In this document: piece after piece, positions 24,220 to 37,600 of the stretch
Position numbering within the stretch: position 1 is the stretch's first letter
Layout: every line of letters starts with the position of its first letter
Assembly: GCA_023105745.1 (NCBI GenBank)
Contig: JALGQZ010000002.1
Coordinates: 47,280,497-47,344,496 of the forward strand
DNA from: Austropuccinia psidii
Lineage: Eukaryota > Basidiomycota > Pucciniomycetes > Pucciniales > Sphaerophragmiaceae
DNA: 64,000 nucleotides
Reading direction: 5' to 3'
Program-made: the position numbers and the translations under genes
The notes under the pieces: generated by a model
Database searches by the model: none
What the model saw: the letters and a program-made list of their open reading frames with translations, nothing else
Told to the model about the DNA's origin: nothing

Positions 24220-26054
24220 TATGAGCCTTAGAGGTAATTTCATATACCCAAAAGACCACAAATACAAAATTAACATATAAATATAAATAAAATAAATTTA
24301 TTTATATTATTAAAATGAAAATAAAAATATAAATATAAAATTATATTCAAAATAAAAAAAAAATTTACAATTCAAAAATAAAATTACATTAAATTTTGGA
24401 ATTATAAAATTACATTTATACTTGGAAAAATTAAGTAAAAATGAAATTTTAACAAAATTGTAACTAGATAAATAAATTTGGAAAAAAGTTAAATAAAAAT
24501 TATTATAACTTTTTATCCAATAAATAAACATATAAAAATTGCTTCACCATTGGATTCCTCATAAAAAATCAGTTGGGGTCACCTCTGAGTGAAATTCTTG
24601 TAACTCAACTCTAAATAAGCTTGAATTAAGTTTTTAGTATTTTCAATACAAAAGTTGAAAATCCTCAAAACTTGAATTTAATTCACACCACATGTGGTGT
24701 TAACCATCAATTTTTGTGTCAAAATTGAGGTTTTGTGTTTAGTTCAGAAGTTATGAGGAATTGAAGTCTTTTCAATTGAATTCAATTGAAATGTCAAAAT
24801 GTGCATGTGCATTACATAAGTGAACTTTGATTTACATATGAGGTATCAATTATCACTGTATTTTACTGTACAATTCAATTGAATTACATATGTAAATTAT
24901 AAGTATAATACATGATGAGGAATTAAAGGAAAAATAAATTGGGAAGATTAAATTTGGGGGGGGAAAGGAACTCCAGCTCTAAGGGGGAGCTAGACCCCCA
25001 AAATCCTTGCTGACAGGCGTGGGATGTCAAACTTCAGGCAAAAGTTTATCACTTTTGGCCTGGAATTGAGCTACAGGGTCTGTGGACTCAATTGATGATG
25101 AGGTTTTGATACCAGCTGGGGTAGTTTTAGCTGTTGCCAAGAGGGTAAAACTACCCTTAAAATGAAACCATCATAGTAAAAACAGTTTTAACTGGTTTCT
25201 ACATCTCTTACACACATTCTGACGTGTTTTGAAGGCTCTAGACCAGGTATTGCTATAGTAATGGTGGATTTAAGGGTCTAAAATAGCTAAAAATGGCTAA
25301 AAATGGCTTAAACCAGCCCTTTTTGGTCTAAATCAGGGTTCAATGATGCCATAATTGGCTTTTATGTTGTCAGACTGTTTTTCACGACTGACAAGAGTAA
25401 ATTTTACTTTTGGAGTAAGAGAATTGATGGCTATAAAAGAATGTCTTCTTTGCCCCACTTTTCTCTTCATGTTAGAATCTTTTCCTTTTATAATTAGTTT
25501 AAACATTGTTAAACCAATCAATAAAAGATTCCAACCACCTTTCTTAAATCATTTTAAAACTTTTAACCACGTGAAAAAATCATTATAATCATTTTTTGTA
25601 GCTTTTATAATCATTTTTACCCCTGAACCACCCCAAAAGTGAATTAAAGCATCTTTCATCACTGTAAACTTTGTCACTTTGTTTCCAAATTCACTCTGGT
25701 AACTTTTGGGAGTGTTTTCTCTTTAATATTCTTTTTTAAGACTTTGTTCTTTGATTAATTGCTTGCAGCTCTTTGCTCAATTAATTCCAATTGAAATTGC
25801 TCTTGAAGAAATTTCTTTTGTAGCCTTAAATATCTCTTGTAGAGTATTTTTGGATAAATTTTTATTGTTGGTAAAACAATAAATCTTTATAATATCATTT
25901 TTTCTTACTAATAAAGTTATAAACAATAAAATTTGCGTGTTTTCTCTTAAAAAGAATATTTCTTACTATTTTTAATTGATTTTTACCTTATACAAATTTT
26001 GAGGACAGGAAAAGTACTTGATTTTTAATCAAAGTTTCATATCCACACCTTACA
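24220..26054 (+). repeat. 3' LTR of B1
   Basis: It begins TATGAGCCTTAGAGGTAATT (second base changed from the expected TG) and ends TATCCACACCTTACA, 1835 bp. It aligns with the 5' LTR throughout. Several differences are CpG in one copy against TpG or CpA in the other, for example CTACGTCTC at 16955 against CTACATCTC at 25198. Confidence 0.95.
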
Positions 26055-26059
26055 CATTA
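26055..26059. other. Right target-site duplication of B1 (CATTA)
   Basis: It is an exact copy of 15973-15977. Past it, the minus strand resumes A2 pol coding (PPLL, PRATH and similar words around 26060-26150). Confidence 0.92.
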
Positions 26060-29000
26060 ATTATTTAATGTGTAGCTCTTGGGATAACTGTGTAAGATGG
26101 TCCTCTTAGCAGTGGTGGATAAGGTTTTTCCACACTAAGAATAAAGTCTACTTCACATCCAATAATAGCACCTGGTGGTTATTTGTCAGTTTTAAAGGCA
26201 CTTCTGTATTTAAATAAGAGATTAATCAGCTTTTGTTTTATTTTTCTGTTAATAATCGATTGAAATATGCCTCTGTCAGTTGTTCACTTATGAATAATTG
26301 TTTTTCTGGGCTCTCATTCTCATTTCTTATAGCAGTAATTCCCTTTTTTATTGTTTAGAAAACCAAATTTGTGTCTTTTATTGTCTCCTATGGTGAAATA
26401 TCTGTATTTTTGGCTAGAGATCTCTCTGCCATATATTGATAGGTAATCATTTCCAAGTATAAAATGGGTACTAGTACAGTTTTCCATTACTACAAACTCT
26501 ACTTTTACTCTTATGCATTGGGAAGGGTGAGAAAAAATTAGTGTCAATTCAATTATTCCAAGGGGCTTCATACTTTCACTTGCACTACTAAATTGTACAC
26601 CTGGTATTGGTATATGTTTCTGTTCCCAATCTTGTATGATTGTTTGTAAATAACTTTTACCAGAACAGGTGCAGTATGCTCCTGCATCCAGGTTTAATGT
26701 TGCCTCTGGGTTTTCTACCATAAAAATACTTATACTTGATTTTCCAGCTGTATATCCCATTCCTTTTTCAGGTTTAGTTCTATGCAGTTTTGAATCTTGT
26801 ATATTTGTGAGGCTTGTATCAGATGTTTCAGCTTGTGGTAAGTTTAAATTCAAATCTAATACTTCATATATTAAGTCAATATTATTAATTTCTGCTTTAG
26901 CTATATTGATTTCATCAATTTCAAAGTTTTGTGACTCCTCAGTATCTTCTTCAGAATTGGATTCATCTTCTTTATCATTGTGGTCTTCTGTTTCCATAAT
27001 TTAATTGATTTTTGCCTTTTTAAGGCAATTATTGGCTAAGTGTCTAATACCACCATAATTATTAACTTTTCTTTTCTCCTTAGTGTTGGGTATATTTTTT
27101 TGAAAGTTTCTCTTGATTTATCTTTCTTGATTAATGGTTTATTTGGACTTTTAATATCCAATTTTTTCAATTTTCTGCCAATTTTGGTTCTTGTGACTAT
27201 ATCTTTTAGTGCATTAATATACTCCTCTGTGGAACATGGTTCTATGCACCTGCTTCTCAGGGAATTTCCCAGTTTCTCCACATTTTTCAAGTATCTTCAT
27301 GTGCAGAATCTTTTGTGAAATTTCTGGATACAGTTATTTTAATCTTTTAAGTTTTCAAAGAACCAAGTTAAAGGTTTATCCTTATCTGGGTCGAAGAAGG
27401 AATTTTCAAATGCATTTCCTATTTGGTAAATCCAGGAATCATTTTCCCACTTGGTGATTATTTCATTTTTACACCAAGACCAGGTATTTTTACCATTTGT
27501 TTTTCTTATGCCATAATACCATCTTTTTGCAGATTTTTCAAAAAATTAATTCAATATTTCAGTAATCAATTCATCTGGTATGACATAATCCTCTTTCAAC
27601 ATGTCACGTTTTTTAATAAATTACATATGATCATATTCACCTTCACCTGTGAATGTTGGCCATTCTTTCAGTTGAGGTGCTTCCTTCATTAAGACTTGAT
27701 TGTTATATTGATGGCTTAAGTCGGTTATGAAGGGATTTGTCATTAACTCTTTTGGCTTAACAGGACTTTTAATGTGAGAAAATGGGGTTGATAACTTTGG
27801 CATATTCAAGTTAGCCTCATTTATTTTCTCTATTTCTTCAGCAATAAGTCTTATTTCACTTTGAATGTCATTTTTCATATTCATTATTGCTTCATTACCT
27901 TTTTATACATGTTCTAGAAATAATGTTTGGTGTGATAAAGTCTCTTCTGCAAATTTTTCAACAGAAATACTTAATTTATTTAATTTTTCTGTCATATTAT
28001 TAATACTCATGTCATTGTTGATTTTCAAAGTCTTTTCTTTGATATATCTTATGTATTTATACAATTATTTTGTCCTTGTATCAATATCTGAGTATTTTGA
28101 ATTAAGACTTTTGGTTTCTTATTTTCAACCATAAATTGAATGCTGTCTATTTCTTGTTCATTTTGTACAACAGTTTGTGTTAAAGATAATATACTACTGT
28201 TTCTTTATTCCAATGATAATAAACCCTTTTTTATGTCTTTTAGAGGTAATATAATCTCTTTAATCTCTGTTAAATTATTTACAATATCAGGAGACAAATT
28301 TATCTCTTTGAGAAATGGTTTTGTCTCATTATTGGTTCCTCTTTGTCCTTTAATTCCATCAAGGTTCTGACCATGTTTAATACATTGTCCATGGCATCCT
28401 TTTGGATTCTTGAGATCCTTTATCTTTGAGAATATGGTTTCCTACAGTTTTTGTTTCTTCCCCTCTTGTGGAGGTTGGTTGGCTTGCGGCTTTCTAGTAA
28501 AAGCTACTGGGGCTTGTTCCTTGCTTTCCTCCCTCTTTTCTTTTGTGCCAGTCTTTTATCTTTTTTATTTGAGGTTTGTATTATAGTGGATTCCATCCAT
28601 TGGAGTATCTCACTATTTCATCTTCTTTGAGGAACTTTTTCAGGATGTGCCAGGAGTTAATCACTCTTTGGTGGATTTGTGGCAACATTTCCCAATCTTT
28701 GTCCTTGTACACCATTTAATACTGCTTGTACTGGCTTATGTAGAGGTCTATCTGAGCCCTCTGATTGTGATTTGTTTCTGTTGGAATTACTCATACTTAG
28801 TTCCAGCTCTGGTTCAGAAATTATAGGAATTTCTGGGACTTGCCTTTGAAATATGGAACTTCCTTGTGTGGATTCTGTTCCACTGGGGATTTTTCCCTTT
28901 CCTTTCCCTTTTTTGGGATCATTTCTACTTCTGAGTCCACCTCCATCTGATTGGATGGAGAATTGGGATTCTCTTCTAGTAGTCATTATGAAATAATGAG

Positions 29001-29060
29001 AGATAAAAAGATTCCAGGAAAAAAATTCCTTTTATGGAAATTTTAAGAGAGGTACTCACC
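26055..29060 (-). pseudogene. A2 gag, protease and start of RT, degenerate
   Basis: On the minus strand from high coordinates: an N-terminal segment upstream of a GTGAGT donor (29054-29059), then MTTRRESQFSIQSDGG (28986-28657), a DAMDNVLNMVRTLMEL helix region near 28400, QVLMKEAPQLKEWPTF (about 27700), and the gag capsid part to about 27040. The zinc knuckle is damaged: its first two Cys are lost (NNYGGIRHLANNC). The protease region is 26997-26320, where DTGA reads DAGA. The start of RT follows, to the B1 junction. There are numerous stops and frameshifts. Confidence 0.88.
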
Positions 29061-29585
29061 TTCAGAGTCCTGGAGAAACTAATTTCTTAGCTTTTCTTTT
29101 CTTATTTAAAACAGGTGTTGGGGAGCTTTGACAAGTTTCTTCCACCAATCTCTCAAAAGTGGTCTGATTTTCCTCCGTTGGGTTGTCTGAAAACACTAAA
29201 AAAGACAAATACATATAAGTGTTTGTATAAAAAAGCATCATTTTTGAGAAGATATGGAAATTTCCACACAGAAATTGCTTTTATATCTTTTAAAATCAAA
29301 AGAAATTAATAAACATTAATATGATTTTTTTAGAATTAAATTATAATATGAATTCTTCTTTAATAACTAGAGTCACTCAAAGAAAGTTCTTGCAATTCTA
29401 AGGATGTTAAAACCCACACGTAAGACAGTACAATTTCCTTCCAAATGGCTCAATAGATCTTAAAATAGATAAATATGAAATTATTATATAATTCTACGAT
29501 CATAAATACAATATATTATTTAATAAACCCAATTTAAATCCTTCATAAAGGTCTTTTAAGTAAATATCACTTCCAGGCCCTCAAA
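29061..29585 (-). other. A2 leader with degraded primer site
   Basis: This lies between the A2 5' LTR and gag. On the minus strand the bases just after the LTR read TTTGAGGGCCTGGAAGTGAT (29566-29585), a diverged form of the B1 primer site. A coding-like stretch (NPTEENQTTFERLVEET, about 29185-29070) precedes the GTGAGT donor, so gag may begin upstream of a spliced intron as in B1. Confidence 0.6.
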
Positions 29586-31333
29586 TGTAAGGTTTGACTA
29601 TGAAATAATAAGTAAATATTACTAATATTTTACTTATTGTACTCTTAATTTCCTCATTGAATTAGTAAATAAGACAAATAATAGCTATAATAATGAATAA
29701 ATATTAAAATTATGGCATAAAAAAATTTGGATTAGTTAAATAAATGAAATAATCAAAATAAATATATTAATATTTAATAATTAATATATTCATGGAAATT
29801 CCCTATTGTTAAAAAAATATTGAATCCTAAAAAATTGCTATTTAATAATAAAACAAAATATATAACAATAATATTAACAATATTAAATTTAAATATTAAT
29901 AAAAATACTATTATTATTAATAAAAGAATTATCAAAAATAATAATAAGGAGACATTATTATAAAAATATAAAATAAACTACTTTTAACACTTAATATAAT
30001 AATTTTGAATAATTGTATGCCAAATAATGTAAATAAAACCTATTCAAATTATATTTACAAAGAAAAATAAAAGAAATTATAAATATTCTTGATTTTACAT
30101 GGAATTGAATATTTTAGAGAGAAATTGACAAAAACAATGAAATATTGGTTTAATTTTATCAAAATTTATTATTAAAATAAATACAAACATGAGTCTTTAA
30201 TAATATCATAGAATTATATTAAATAATGAATTTATTACCTTTGGATTTAATACTTTAATGTTTTTGATGTGTCTGAGGGGGAAATAGAGGTAAAAAGAGC
30301 CCTATATATAGTGAAATCCTCCCTCCTAGAATCCAAAAGGCTTCTAGTAGACATTTACTGATAGTATCCACTGGAGTTTATCAGTGTTTTAAGGTTGAGT
30401 GATGATAAAATTATAATTAAGCCATCTTATCTCATCATTATGCCATTATTTAGAGTTATATTAAATTTTCTGACATCATAGGCTTTTAAGAAGCCTAAGC
30501 TTTGTTTATTTTTCTATTATTAATCATAATATACTATTATTCACCAGTTTTATCACTTATATATCTGTTAAAATTAAAATAAGATTACAGTGAGTGATCA
30601 TAACTGATAATTTTTAAGCTTAAACTTTGATCATTAATAACTTCTGAGTTATACATGCTACAGCTATTCAGAGAGTTTATTTTGATATCTTGGCATGACC
30701 TTACTAAACTTCTAACATCATTTTATTACATAATTTAAATTCTATTTTTGATGATTTTCCTTGTAGCTCATCTTTTCTGTCAAAATTTACTATTTTAAAC
30801 TTCAAACCATGATTTTAAGGTATCATACCTTGAATATAATGCTAAAATTAAATAATTATTCACATATGAATTATTAGAATATGAATATCTACTTTTTCTA
30901 ATTTTGTACCACTTTCACAGCAAAGTGGTAAACAGCTATAGCTATTTTATTCAATGAGCCTTTGTAAGTTATAACTTTTTTTATTTTTATTCTTACAGTA
31001 ATTACATTGTAAATTTATTTTTGGTTTAACTCTTTATCATGTATATCTCAAAAGATATGAGCTGAAAACCATAAATAAATGCACTGATCTTAAAATTTCA
31101 TATATTCAGGTTATCTCAGTTAGTATTGACTATTCAGATATCAAAAAAAAATTGTATGTGTAGTTTATTTTACATGTTTATTCATTGGTTTCTGAGATAA
31201 ACAAGTTTTTATTCCTTTTTATGGAATTTTCACTTGTTTTAAGATAATAATTTTAATTATTATTATTAAAATAAGTATTGTAAAGTTATTTTTTGACCTT
31301 TTTGGATATGTGGTCATATCTCAAAGGCTCAAA
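29586..31333 (-). repeat. 5' LTR of A2
   Basis: 1748 bp, ending TCAAACCTTACA on the minus strand at 29586. It starts at 31333, where the expected TGTGAGCC reads TTTGAGCC. It aligns with 11304-13041 but is considerably diverged, consistent with an old insertion. Confidence 0.88.
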
Positions 31334-31338
31334 TTTTC
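31334..31338. other. Right target-site duplication of A2 (TTTTC)
   Basis: It is an exact copy of 11299-11303 across the 20-kb composite insertion. Confidence 0.85.
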
Positions 31339-31923
31339 TCTTATATATTACAAATATTTACAGGCTAAAATTATATATTACTTTTTTTACACAATGCCAC
31401 ACTTATTTTCAGATAACAGTGTTGATAAATGTTTCATCATAAATAGATACATGATTAAGGGTTATATAATTATTCATTACTAAAGTATTTGTTCCATTAA
31501 ACCTTCTTATTTATGGTTCCTTTTTCTAAACTGTAGAAGATAGATGAGAGGTAAAAAAACAGAAGGACTTTCTCTATTCATTCAAATAGTAGCAGTATGG
31601 TATTTTTTTGATACATTAAGGCTAAAGTCTTGAAAATAGTACCATTTGAGATACCTTTTTGAGATATATAGAAAAATATTCAACATTATTTGTCTTTAAT
31701 TCAATCTCAATACTTTAGATTAGAGGTGAAAATCATAGCTTATTCTCAAAGTGAGTTTACCGCCTTAATACCTTAGTAAATTCTTACTGGCTATTGAGTG
31801 ATAGGAATGATACTTTCCAAAAGGGAAAAACTTACTCTTTAATACGCTCACATTTACAGAATGAAATTTTCAAGTTTTTTATTTAGCTTTAGTGGCCTTC
31901 TTTCACCTTTATTTGGTTTGACA
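31339..31923 (-). repeat. C2 LTR, 5' segment (split by A2)
   Basis: It continues the reversed C-type LTR from 11303. Matches to the reverse complement of C1 include AACTGTAGAAG.TAGATGAGAG (near 31530) and AGATTAGAGGTGAAAAT (near 31720). The end is estimated at TTTGACA (31917-31923), corresponding to the TGTCA start of family C. Together with 10475-11303 it makes about 1.41 kb, close to the 1.38 kb of C1. Confidence 0.65.
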
Positions 31924-33338
31924 AATATTAAATATGTATACTTCAATCTTCACATTGGATTCCATATTCTAGGGTATCGTAAGTTTCAAGCTTGTTTTCT
32001 GGATTCTAGTCAAAATCTGAATATTCCTAAAGAAATGATTTATATTTGGAGTTTCTTAGTCTTTTCTTATTGAGATTGAATAGAATATCAAGATTTCTAG
32101 CTTGAATTATGAGTAGAACTTTGAAAAATTGTTTCAGCTAACCCTCCCAAAAAGTCTCCTTTTCTAACTTCAATATTTTTCAATTTTTATTTTAATAGAA
32201 GAGAAAAAAGAACCTCAATTTAAACTAAAATCTTTCCTTTTATAATAAAATTGGAAAAAAAGAGGGAAAATTACTTGGATTTTTCTTATTGAATTTTAAT
32301 TAGCTAGGTTCATATTTTTTTGGATTTTCTTTTTTTTAAGAATTGAACAATTTATTTATGATTTAATATTTTTTGATTAAATGAAATTTCATAAACTTTT
32401 CTCTAATTTTTTTCAATTTTTTAATAAATTATTTCTAAATTATTTTTTTTTAAATCATTATTAGTTATTTTACTAAGGAATCTTAATAAATTATTTATTT
32501 ATCTCAGGTAAATAAATTATCAAATATAAAAAATAGATATCAGATTATCAAGTAAAAAAAAAGGAATAAGATATGGATTTTCAGTGTATTTAATTACTCT
32601 AAAAATCATGATAAAATCAATTAAAGAACAGAATGAATTCATATCATAATTTTAATCAAATTTTTCAAATTTAAAAATTTCAAGTTAAAAAATTAATAAT
32701 TTCATGTTTTCTAAGAAAGAGAAACTATTTGAATAAATTGATATAAATAAAAATTTAATTTTTTTGAAATTTTATTTATTATTTTAATTTTTATTAATTT
32801 TAAAAAAAGAAATCCTAAGAAAAAAAAATTATCTTCTTCTGAATGTTTTTTATTTTAATCTATTTTTTGTTTGGGAAATTCTCAGAAAATGAATTATTCT
32901 AATTTCAAATCAATACTAAGAATAATAAATGAACAAATTTATTTTTTTAACTTGATATATGAATTACTTCATAAATAAAGAAATAATAGCTTATTTTATA
33001 TAATAATTCTTTAATATTGAATTTAGTATTATATCACCAGTAAGCTATATAGAATTAAATAAGCTTGAATAAGACTTCCCTAAGACCTATATTCACAAAT
33101 TAAAGTTAAATAATTTCAAAAAATTTCTCTTGCCAATTTTAGAATTCTTCAAAATGATCCTCTTTATTATTGATTAATTGAATTAAACTTTCTCTATAAT
33201 AATAAGCTTATTAAAATTGATAAGTATTTATGTTTCTTTTCTTTTAGGTATCTGAAAAAAAAATGGATTGAATAATTAATTTAATTATAATTGTTTTCTC
33301 ATTATTAAACTCAAATAATAATAATAATAATAATAATA

Positions 33339-33369
<31 letters not shown>

Positions 33370-33371
33370 TC

Positions 33372-33414
<43 letters not shown>

Positions 33415-33949
33415 AAACTTTTTTTCAAATAAAAATAAAAAAAAATTATAATGAATTTATATGAAGAATAGAATTAAATTAAATTAAATATCTAAATAAA
33501 ATTTATATATATATATATACCTTTTATTTGAATTTAAAATTCTCTCTCTTTTTGGCTTTTTTTTATTTGAATATTTAAAATTAAATCTTCTTTAAAAGGA
33601 ATAAAATTATTAATCTTCCCTTTTATATATATATATGTTTATTATTTTGAATTAATTAATTAATTATTATTTACCTTCTTTTTTTTTCTATTTAAACAAC
33701 TCAAATATTGATTGTGTTTTATAAAAGACTTTTTTTTATTTTAAAAACAATTTTTTTTTACAAATAATGAAATTTGTAATTTTACCTTAGCTTAATATTT
33801 TTGAATTAAATTAATTCAATTTTAGTTATAATTAATTCATTTTTTAAGATTTAAAATCAAAAAATAATAAAAAATATTACTGCAACATGATAAACTGATA
33901 TTATTATAAAAGATTATCAAAGCAAGAGAATTGTTTTTTTCAATGAATT
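31924..33949. other. AT-rich interval with (TAA)n microsatellite
   Basis: No gene is recognised. The interval contains a long interrupted AAT/TAA repeat at about 33316-33411, short (AT)n runs near 33505-33520 and 33625-33640, and many homopolymer tracts. Confidence 0.6.
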
Positions 33950-34229
33950 AGTGTTGGTAAACACATGTAAGCTTTTAGTAAAAACAGGTAAGCCCTTACG
34001 TTTTTTTACCAATTTATGGCCAAAACACATAAGTGACCCCATTTTTCAAAAAAATTCCTCAGGATCAGTTTTGAGGTTTTTTTTTAAAAAAAAAATTGCC
34101 ATATTTTTCCCTACATGGGATGTCAATTTTCACAAATTTTTTCATATTTTGTTTTTTTTTTGCCAAATTTCTCAAATTTGGCCTATTTGACAAAATTGAA
34201 TATTTTTTTAAAAAAATTCATTTAGAATC

Positions 34230-34580
34230 TTTCCACTCTTGAATTTCCTTCATTTTTTATTTGAATTGAAGGGGACAAACTGGAGAATAAATAACCAGAA
34301 GCCCATAATTTTGGGAATTTTTTTTGGTGGGACAAGTGAAGGCGCAAAAAGAGTTTTTTCTCAATTGTTATTTTCCCATATTTGTAATATGACTATTTTT
34401 AAAAAATTAACATAAAAGCTTCCCACTTATTAATTTCCTTAATTTTTTTTAAAAAATGAAGGGTTCAATCTGAACAGAAAAGAACCAGAAGCCTATGAAT
34501 TGGGGGACTTTTTTTGGTGGGACAACAAGTGAATTTGCAATAAGTGTTTTTTTTATTGTTTGTAATATGACTATTTTTAA
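34230..34580. repeat. Imperfect tandem repeat, period about 190 bp
   Basis: Two units share CCACT(C)TT.AATTTCCTT, AACCAGAAGCC.AT, TTTTTTGGTGGGACAA and TTTGTAATATGACTATTTTTAA. Unit one starts near 34230 and unit two near 34420. It lies between the OTU end of the transposase locus and the left flank of the MULE. Confidence 0.7.
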
Positions 34581-34689
34581 GTACAAAAGTGCCACATGTT
34601 TGATAAAAAGGGGGACTTAGGTGGGATTTAAGCAAAAAATAGGACTGAGGAGGGGGTTAATTGGCATAAATTTTATATACAAAAATCAA

Positions 34690-37600
34690 TCAATCAGAAT
34701 CAACTTCCAAAATAGTGGGTTTTTTCTGAGAGGGGGGAGGAAGATTGGACAAATACAACATTCTGTGTTTCTTAAATTTATCAGCCCAACCCAGGGCTTG
34801 TTTTTGGGCATGAAATTCCCAATTCACAGTAATGGGGGGGGACTGGATAAACTTTAGAAATGATTATATCCAAAGGAACAAAATGAGAACAGATATCCAA
34901 GAAGCAGATAAAAATGGGGGATTATCATTTTGAGGACAGAAATAAAGGAAAAAAGAAAAATATTGGAATTTGGAATCAAAGAAAACTGGCCTTTGATACT
35001 TATTTGCAATTGGATTCCCCATGTCAGGCATGGACATCCACTTTCTTTTTGGAGCCTGGCTAACATCTTCATACTATTCAATTCTTTCAAAATAAGATGA
35101 TACTTAGGGAATTAAAGTTTTCATGGCTTCATAAAGGTCTTAATTTTGTTTAATTTCTTCAGCCAATTCACCTCTGACATCATCTCATTGATCTTGAGTC
35201 TTGTAAATGTAGTGGGATACTGTTCTGTAGCCACAGTTTCCATCACCCTGGACATTGATGGCCTTGAAGGTGTATTTCAATATAAACTTGAGCAAGTCTT
35301 CTGAGCCAGGTATCTGATAAAATAAGGTTAAAAGATGAATAAATATCAAAATAAACAAGAGAAATATACATTAAAAAGAATCAGAAACTCACAAAAAGCT
35401 TGGAGTATTCATCACTTGTGTGATAATTGCTTTGAAAATTCTCACAGGTAAAGTCAATTACATCATATATCTTCAACTGGTGGCAGGCTTGTGTGATTTT
35501 CTTTGTGAGGTTTTGCTTCCAATTGCTAATCTTCTGGACCTTCTAAGGGTGACTTCTGATTTATTTAATTCAGTTGCTGAGGGTAGTGAATCTGATGAAC
35601 TGATTGATTTAGATAATTAGTCCTCAGAATCTTCAGAGTTTTCAGATGAGTCCACTTCCATAATTGGAGAGGGGACATTTGACTGTGATCTTGATGTTTT
35701 TGTACTGGTCACCTTTGATGGGGGTCTTCCTCTTCTCTTGGATTGACTTTCAATAATTTCAAATCTTGATGGTTTTCTTTTATTTGTATTTTTATCTTTA
35801 TTCTTTGCTCCTTGAGGTCTTTCACCAATATTCTTGCATTCTGGTGGGTCTTCATAATAGATCATCCTCTTGACTCTTGGGAATTTGATCAAATGGGACT
35901 TTTCCAGTCAAAACATCTTGAAAATGCTGAAGAATTGGGGTTATTTCTGCCATTGGTCTTTGAAAAAGGTCTTTCCCAATAGCTTCAAATATTTTCTTGG
36001 GCTTCATTCTTTCTTTCTTTTTCAAAAATTTGATCATCACCTTGAAAAAAAGCCTGAGAAGAATATGACAAATAAAATCAGTTAATAAGAAAAAAAATAA
36101 GAATGAGAAATTAAAAAACCCTCACAGGCAAATTCAAATGCCATTGAGGATGGAGGTCTGATATTTCAAGCCTTTGGCACTTGGAAAATGCCTTTTGGGT
36201 CTTATGCTTGCAAGGAATGCCTTGATAATTGCTGTATTTGTTGGTGCATTTTTCTTTGGAGGAAATTTTGTTTTGAAATTGTCAAAGGCCATCTGAAGGG
36301 CATAATGAGACACCTTTCCATTGAGAGCATAGATGTGTGGAGGAAAATTCTTGACATGGACAATCATTTCTTTGGAGATTCTGTTGATGATTTCAATAAA
36401 TTGTTTTCTGAATTCCATGTGGAGAGCCCTAACTACCTCCAGGAGAGTACCAGTGGACTTTTGGATCCAAAGTTCAACCATGGCATGGGCACCTTCAACT
36501 CTGGAGGTGGAGCCCACACCCAGGTGGCAAGGGTGGTTGGTCAAGGCTGGCACATAATACTCCTTTAGAGGAAGCCAGTTATTTTCCAAATATTTCAAGA
36601 CTTCAGGATTTTTGACTTTCTTTTGAAGCTTTTTCCAGTTGTCTTTGAAAGACTTTTCATTGGATGAATACATAACCTGATAAATGAATCCCAAAGTCAT
36701 TAATAAAAACAACAATAAGAAAAAAAGCAAAATAAAGTGAAATAAAGTGAAAGATAAAAGTATATTACTTGATTCCAAAGGCCCATAAAATTTTCAAGAT
36801 CAGTTCCATGACCAATTTTCTTCATGCAATGAGCAGATACATCTTTATTGATGTGCCAAATTCATAACATGACTTTGGAGTCTGGGAAGAGCTTCTTAAG
36901 AGATTTTTTCAAGGCCAGATCCCTGTCAATAACAATAACTGGAGGGGGAACAAGATTTGTTTTTTGAGGACCTTTTCTATGTATTGATTTGTTTCCTAAG
37001 TATATGAGGGTTCAGTTTCATTCTTCATCAGACAAAAATCCCCAGAAAAGGTCTTATTGGTTGAGCTGAATCCAACAATATGAAAAAGGGGCATTTTGTA
37101 CTTATTGGTTTTATAAGTACAATCCATAAGAATGACATGATGAAATCCATGAAGGAGTTTTATGGAAAGGAGGTGAGTGAAAAACAAGGAGGTAATGTGT
37201 CCTTTGGCATCCCTTGCAGAGGACCAAACAAAATTTTGTTCTTTGAGGGTGTCAATAAGAGCATCAATGGGCCTTCTGCCTTGCAGTTTGTCTTTCTTGA
37301 TCTTCTTGACTTGGTTGTAAATGTCTTGAGAGATTACAGGCCTGTCAGACTCCCTCTGGCTGCATAATTGGGCCTGAATTTGCCTTGGCATGAGCAGTGA
37401 TTCAGACATTTGAGCAATTTAGGATGTTTCTTGCTCATTGAATTTCCTGAAAGCAGGATGTGCTATGATATTTTCAGTGGAATCATGGCTATGTTCAGGA
37501 TTTTTGACTTTAGGAGTCCAAGTGGTACTCTTGGCATATTTTCTGGCATAAAGTCTAAAAGGACAGTCAAGCTTTCTTGAGGTGACTGTTTTGGAGGGGT

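Larger units (their letters stand above)
15978..26054 (+). mobile_element. Element B1: complete B-family Ty3/gypsy element nested in A2
   Basis: The element is full length, 10,077 bp: 5' LTR 15978-17800, primer site at 17803, an intron-containing leader ORF, gag-pol 18631-24209, purine tract and 3' LTR 24220-26054. It is flanked by CATTA. The two LTRs are visibly similar, with scattered substitutions, so it is the youngest of the three nested insertions. Coding lesions make it non-autonomous. Confidence 0.96.
11304..31333 (-). mobile_element. Element A2: decayed A-family Ty3/gypsy element, split by B1
   Basis: It is a complete but degenerate element on the minus strand: 5' LTR 29586-31333, leader and gag to about 26320, pol 26319 to about 13140 interrupted by B1 (15978-26054), and 3' LTR 11304-13041. 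It is flanked by the exact 5-bp duplication TTTTC. Removing B1 and one CATTA leaves an element of about 9.9 kb. It lies within the C2 LTR. Confidence 0.92.

Noticed and set aside
31861..32073. Small plus-strand frame as a host gene
   Set aside because: It overlaps the end of the reversed C2 LTR and has no recognisable features.
33316..33411. Regular AAT repeat considered as a CRISPR-like or satellite array
   Set aside because: It is a simple trinucleotide microsatellite without spacers, in a eukaryotic genome.
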